Source: Lucifuga dentata (taxonomy: Eukaryota > Chordata > Actinopteri > Ophidiiformes > Bythitidae). Taken from it: a stretch of DNA of 64,000 nt. Of this stretch, positions 59,079 through 64,000 are shown piece by piece. The stretch is taken from assembly GCA_014773175.1 (NCBI GenBank), contig VXCM01000994.1:1-64000 (forward strand). Reading direction: 5' to 3'. Every line of letters starts with the position of its first letter. The first letter of the stretch is position 1. The notes under the pieces were generated by a model. It was not told the DNA's origin, made no database searches, and saw nothing but the letters and a program-made list of their open reading frames with translations. A program made the translations under genes and the position numbers.

Positions 59079-59923
59079 CCCCGGCAACTGGACTAGCCCA
59101 GAATATACCCAAGGTATAAAACAGGCCAGCCCACTTTAACCCCGGGGATAGTTTAGGCAAGGGGTATATCTTGGGCTGTTACACCAGTACCAAAGACCTA
59201 AAACAAAAAATTCCTACATCAGGTAAAAATTTCAATGGCTCAATGGTATTAAAGTTAGTTGAACCATCAGATACCCTGCATCTTATAATCTCTACTGTAG
59301 CTCCTTATTCAAAGCTAACGGGTTTTTATAGCTCCAAAAAAAGCAGTAAGTGACAATCATAATTTTTCCAAATGGGTTGTGCAGAGTTTTATAGCTAAAT
59401 GATTCCATGTAGCCCCAAGAGGCCCAATATTTATTTCAATATCTCCTAGATTTCAATGAATTACTGAGCCCACAAGGTGCCATTGAGTACTGCAATAAAT
59501 CTGCTTAGTAGCCAACAGTACAGGTCTGCGCTGGGACGGAACTTTTTCCAGGTCAGAATGTGTAAAACCGTATGAATATGAGGCAGGGCATTCCAGAAAA
59601 AAAGAGTTCTCAGTCAAGTTTCCCTGAATAAATAAAGGTAAAAAAAGTGACATTTCCTCAAATCTTTTCCACATTGCAGTCAGCGCAGGTGGGTAGGGGC
59701 TAGCGTGACCGAGAGCCAGGTCTCTCTCTGCTGGTCTGTCTTCTCATAAATGACATGATGAAAAATTAATGGGCCACCGGCATCAGTGGAAATTATGAAT
59801 CCGCCTCATAAACTGTCAGTATTGTCAAGGTTTTATGGAATGTGCCGCAGGGCCTCGCCTTGTTGGCTTTTACAGAGGCTCAGGTGGAGCGTAGCACATA
59901 ACACAGCTGAAAATCAGGTGTGT

Positions 59924-59927
<4 letters not shown>

Positions 59928-59970
<43 letters not shown>
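59928..59970. repeat. (GA)n microsatellite
   Basis: About 21 GA units. Confidence 0.95.
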
Positions 59971-59974
<4 letters not shown>

Positions 59975-60075
59975 TGTGTATAAATATGTCCTTGTATCCA
60001 CTTCCACACTGCAATGCTTAAACATAGTGTACAGGTAAAGGCAGCACCTGAGCTTCCTGTGTATATGTGTGTGTG

Positions 60076-60101
60076 TGCATGTCTATGTATGAGCATGCAT
60101 T

Positions 60102-60138
<37 letters not shown>

Positions 60139-60168
60139 ACTNTGCATGTCTATGTATGAGCATGCATT

Positions 60169-60205
<37 letters not shown>

Positions 60206-60208
60206 ACT
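60076..60208. repeat. 66-bp direct duplication around an N, containing (GT)n
   Basis: 60076-60141 and 60143-60208 are identical, separated by the N at 60142. Unit begins TGCATGTCTATGTATGAGCA, contains a GT run and ends TACACT. Probably an unmerged contig overlap. Confidence 0.85.
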
Positions 60209-60277
60209 GGTAGCTTTATTTCTGCCTGGCCTATGAATGACAGTCTGTAAATAGAGACAGACTGCCCTTAGTACTCA

Positions 60278-60352
60278 GTGTGTGTGTGTGTGTGAGTGAG
60301 TGAGTGAGACAGAGAGAGTGAGAGAAAGAGGGGGAGAGAGAGAGAGAGAGAG
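60278..60352. repeat. (GT)n-(GAGT)n-(GA)n compound microsatellite
   Basis: GT run, then GAGT units, then imperfect GA repeats. Confidence 0.85.
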
Positions 60353-61057
60353 CAGGGTTTTGATGATTCCATTGATCTCCGTTAAGATGAATTTCTAGGA
60401 AGAAAAGACAGATCATGTTTTGCTCCCGGATGAAAAGATGGATAAAAATAGCCGAGCAGTTTTGCAGTAAGTAGCCGCTTCCAGTATTACCGAAATGAAA
60501 TGAAAGTGAGGAGAAATTCCACAAGTTCTCTAACTTTCTACTTTTGACTCAATTTGGACCTGAGGGCCACAAATTCAAAGCAATTCCCATCGATAGCAAT
60601 TCCATCCTATTTCATCTGTTTCCATCCATTTCTAAGACCTCTACAGCCATAAAAGTACAAATAATGGAGGAGGAGAGCTTGAATGGTCTCACAGATAATA
60701 AATAGAGCTGTACAATTAATTGAAAAAAACATCTAAATAGCTGTATTGAGTGCTGCAGCTTCTAAAATTGCAAGAGGAAGCAGTTTCTTTCTTAGAGGAA
60801 AATATGTTTTAGGCTGTGTAGAGTCCCTGGGCTACACATCAAGCATCTCATTTTCTTTTTTTTTAAAGCTCCTAGGAATAAATTATCAACAGAAAACTGT
60901 TTTTGGTTATTCATGCTGCATCGGCAGAAATATCTCAGTGGGATTTTCTGTCAATATCATGGAAGACTAATAAAAAATTTAATGAATAATTTGAACAAAA
61001 TGAAAACAGAATGTTGGGATTTCACACAATTTTTAATCCCTTTTTTGTATGTTGATT

Positions 61058-61099
61058 TCTTTCTTTCTTTCTTTCTTTTTCTTCTTTCTTTCTTTCCTT
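61058..61099. repeat. (TTTC)n microsatellite
   Basis: Imperfect tetranucleotide TTTC repeat of about ten units. Confidence 0.85.
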
Positions 61100-61858
61100 G
61101 ATTCTCAGATCATATTTCATAATAATACAGCCGTGACGAGGAGATAACGGCTGAAAATGTAGAAACACACTCCTCATTCCACTCTTTTCATTCATTTTTT
61201 ACACAATTTAAAACAAATTAGCGCCACAGAAAGAAAAGAGCAACTACTTTGTGAATGCAGAACCTCTTCTCTCTCTCTCTCTCTCTCTGTCTGAGCTCAT
61301 CTATTTTTTTCCTGACATGTGAAGATGATGGAGTAGAGATGTTGTTATTCCTATATTAAAGCCAATAACAACTTTTATACTGAGACTGGCTTCAAATCAT
61401 GAGGATTCTTTTGCTTTTTCTCGCCTCTCATTCTCACGAGACGTCACTCACCTTTGGATTTTTTTTTGTAGCTTTGATACACATTTATGTGAGAAAATTG
61501 CTGCGCTTTCTAATGGAGAGTGTGTATTCACTCCCTCAAGTACACACTCACATCTAAATCAATGCACAGCATCTATATGCCAACCAATTCATCACTAAGC
61601 ACTACAGTCCACGAAAACCTGCTGACATGAAGGTTTGAGAAGCTCTTGGGACCTTGACCAATCAAGAGAGAGCTATCTAAATTGACCATATTGCATGAAG
61701 CCATTAACTGTTTTCATTGCTGTGGCTTTATGACTTTTGGCATAGGAAACGATGCTGACCTGCTAATTCACGTCCACTGGGAATTAGCCTGGTAATGTGC
61801 AAGCAAATAGGCTCATAATGGCGTCTGTCCCCCCGTGGGAACAACTTGACATGTCCAA

Positions 61859-61871
61859 AGGTCACTGACCT
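61859..61871. promoter_or_regulatory. Inverted nuclear-receptor element (IR1)
   Basis: AGGTCACTGACCT is two AGGTCA half-sites in inverted orientation with one base between them, a perfect IR1 of the FXR/RXR type. It lies in a GC-richer block (61735-62010) that looks single-copy. Motif match only. Confidence 0.3.
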
Positions 61872-62477
61872 CCACCGCGGCATTCTCTGAGATTGTATCG
61901 ACATATCGCCTCTCCCATCTCCCCCTCCTCTCGTTGTCTTATCACCGTGCTTTCATCAGCGCCGCATGAGAGCCTTGGCTGTTTGAAGAGGAGATAAAAT
62001 AGCAGAAACTAATGCTGTAGAAAGAGAGATAAAGAGAGGTAAATCAAGGCATAGCACGAGATGACAAGGTTCCTTGCCTTGTCTCCTTTCCCATGTTAAT
62101 TACAGCTCTTCGCATCCTCTGGGCTGCGAAGCTGCATGGTGCAAAATTCTACGTGAATCACAACTCGATGCCTCTGAGATTTCCATCAACAAAGAGCTGT
62201 TCACTCAACGCTGTTTTTCCCCTTGATGTGTCGCCACGAATATGTTTGAGTGGAGAGGAAACAGAGAGTGTGTGGGAAGGGTGGAAAATGACGCCTTCTT
62301 CTTTAGAAACATTTTTCATAATCCATCATCCCCTGTCGATTTGTGTGTCGTTTGAAGTGGCGTTTGATTTGACAGAAAGAGACAAGCATGGTTTGATGGA
62401 CAAGGGATGAAGAGTGTTGTAGTTCCTTCACGCTTTCTAACAAAGGGAACAACATGGCGATAAAAGGTCAGGAGTTA

Positions 62478-63283
62478 ACGTATATACTCGAGTATAAGCC
62501 GATCTCGTGTATAAGCCAACCCCCAATGTTGTTCCATGAATTTATTTGCTCAGCAAATTACCTGTTTTTCTGGGTATTGTCACAGTATTTCTGTGACTTT
62601 CTGAAAATAATCACGTACCGGTTGTGGCGGCTATTTTAAAACTTTACTGCTGTAATGGGGTTTCTCTTCTTGACTCACACCAGAACGGTAGCATCGCGCC
62701 CTTGTTCTTTTCATAACTTATTTATTTTCAAAATCAAAATAACAAAATGTGATGTGAGGTGAGGTCAAAAACTATACCGCTGCCCTGTTCCTTATAAACA
62801 CTGATCAGCCTCCAGCTGAGTATCTATAAATAGACTCCTCAGAGCCGGCGAGGCGATCGGCTGCTTCACGGAGCCAGCGATGATCAATCAGTTAAGATTG
62901 AAATATTTAATAACTTATTTGATTTCCCTTTTCCCAGATTAAATATTTTAAACATTTGATAATTAACGAAGAAATGGCTCAAACATGATATTTATTTCAG
63001 CATCTCATTACCGTAACTGACCAATCACAACAGAGCTTACAGGCCACTGCAAAAATGAGATGGATAAGATGTTTTGTCAGGAAATATCTCATTCTAAGGT
63101 ATGATTTAGACTATTTTCCATGGGTAGTGGTAATGGCTAGTATTTCCACTCTTATTCTCTGGGATCAAATTTGAATTTCGTTTGTATAAGGCAACCCCCC
63201 AATTTGCGTTGTGAAATTTGGTAAAAAAAAAAAAAAAAATNAAAAAAAAAAAAAAAAATCGACTTATACTTGAGTATATATGG
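62478..63283. mobile_element. Tc1/mariner-type non-autonomous element
   Basis: Inverted ends ACGTATATACTCGAGTATAA and, on the right, CTTATACTTGAGTATATATG, with TA outside each end (62476-62477 and 63284-63285). TATACTCGAGTATAAGCCGA ends are common to a widespread animal mariner-like MITE. The element spans 806 bp but includes an A-tract with an N at 63241, so its length is uncertain. The interior near 62820-62900 holds unrelated-looking GC-richer DNA. No transposase frame. Confidence 0.7.
63222..63258. repeat. Poly-A tract with N gap
   Basis: Two A-runs around the N at 63241, inside the mariner-type element. Confidence 0.9.
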
Positions 63284-63390
63284 TATTAGTTGTGGAATCT
63301 GATGGACCCTCACAGAGGTAATCCATCCATAGTCGCTGTGTTTGCTGTGATGTGTACCCCTAAACATAATGCCATACACGTACAGTGTAT

Positions 63391-63398
<8 letters not shown>

Positions 63399-63425
<27 letters not shown>
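63399..63425. repeat. (CA)n microsatellite
   Basis: About 13 CA units. Confidence 0.95.
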
Positions 63426-64000
63426 TATTTACAGAAAAAAACACTGCCAGAACGAGTATCTCCATTCACTTCCACACTCCATAGATTTTTCCAAGAAGAA
63501 GACAAAGACAGCAAAGGCATGTGACCTGTATTCCCACAGGAAAATCCACTAATGGAGCTCATTTGGAAAGTAACAAACTATAAAACGCGACTTTCACAGA
63601 CATAATCATGAGATCTGGATCATTTTCAGGTCATGTGTGTGAACATTACTTGCTGTTCTGGTATTTCCTTGCTGGGTAATTGATATATAGGTCGTGCACC
63701 AGTCGTAGAGCTGTATTTGTACATTGGTTGGTTTCATCCTCTGTTGTCAAAGTAAGCAGCACACATGATGAATTACCCACTTGATGAGTTAACTTCAAAG
63801 AGAAATACATACAAACCTCATTAATCAAGCTGTTTTGACATGCAATGCGTGGTGGCATTCTGCAGGTTGGAGTTATTTTAGCTGCTCTCTATCTCTCAAA
63901 CATGGCCAGCGGATCGCTGAATGGCCACACTTGTTTGTGAGTGGAATAGAGCGGTAAAGATGCAGGCCGTGGAATGATCCATTGAGATTCTGTGAGGAAA

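Larger units (their letters stand above)
58589..59183. mobile_element. Multi-palindromic element, family unknown
   Basis: Outer inverted ends TGTAACAGGCC and GGGCTGTTACA enclose 595 bp. Inside, TATAGTCTGGTCTAGGCCAA and its complement TTGACCTAGACCAGACTATA form a long inverted repeat near 58632-58730. Variants of GGGGTATA and TAGCCTAGCC recur throughout. No open frame of note and no clear target duplication. It contains a telomere-like tract and an N with a 65-bp duplication, so true length may be about 530 bp. Confidence 0.6.
50176..64000 (+). other. chst11: chst11 intron 2, incomplete (at least 13,825 bp)
   Basis: Starts with donor GTAAAAGG and has no acceptor joined to a sulfotransferase exon before the window ends. 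No other gene was recognised on either strand. The long frame at 52130-52735 includes a pure (GT)n run and is not credible. Parts not covered by other entries (50200-50980, 53300-54250, 56830-58580, 60360-61050, 63430-64000) hold AT-rich DNA with short microsatellites only. Confidence 0.85.

Noticed and set aside
58741..59160. Open frame of 139 codons with tandem peptide repeats on the minus strand
   Set aside because: The repeats come from the 65-bp duplication around the N and from the telomere-like tract. It lies in a palindromic element.

Overview
The window reads as nuclear DNA of a bony fish, probably a percomorph teleost. It is AT-rich and gene-poor, with very many (GT)n, (CT)n and homopolymer tracts. 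It also holds dispersed repeats typical of teleosts: a tRNA-derived SINE, Rex3/RTE-type LINE tails, PIF/Harbinger remnants with a MADF-like domain, a hAT MITE, Tc1/mariner-type elements and TTAA-target elements. Nothing bacterial, organellar or viral was seen. The species cannot be named from sequence alone.

Only one gene is identified with confidence: chst11 (carbohydrate sulfotransferase 11, chondroitin 4-O-sulfotransferase 1), on the + strand. Coding exon 1 (5389-5506) gives the cytosolic tail and the single membrane anchor. Coding exon 2 (50090-50175) gives the start of the stem. Both are bounded by GT/AG splice sites, they join in phase through a split valine codon, and together they encode 68 residues. 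The catalytic exon, with the PAPS-binding motifs, is not in the window and must lie beyond 64000. Intron 1 is 44,583 bp, and at least 13.8 kb of intron 2 is present. At the left edge an open frame on the minus strand (280 down to 1) is probably the first exon of another gene, head-to-head with chst11. I do not recognise its product.

Layout: 1-280, N-terminal part of the unknown minus-strand gene; 281-5194, intergenic DNA with a nuclear-receptor DR1 site and half of a TTAA MITE; about 5195-5388, GC-richer putative promoter and 5'UTR; 5389-5506, chst11 exon 1; 5507-50089, intron 1, holding four full or short TTAA MITEs plus fragments, a second TTAA element of 1.1 kb, a mariner-type MITE, PIF/Harbinger copies, a Rex3/RTE LINE end, a hAT MITE with target duplication and several long hairpins; 50090-50175, exon 2; 50176-64000, intron 2, with more Harbinger/MADF, LINE and SINE remnants, a multi-palindromic element at 58.6-59.2 kb and a mariner-type element at 62.5-63.3 kb.

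The most systematic oddity is technical. There are fifteen single-base N positions. Six of them sit exactly between two identical direct copies of 55-66 bp, and the others fall in homopolymer or microsatellite tracts. This looks like contig ends with unmerged overlaps rather than biology. I found no previously undescribed gene system. The most interesting biological signals are the unrecognised head-to-head gene, the TTAA MITE family with its 54-bp minimal form, the palindromic element at 58.6 kb, and a perfect 18-bp-stem hairpin at 40.0 kb.
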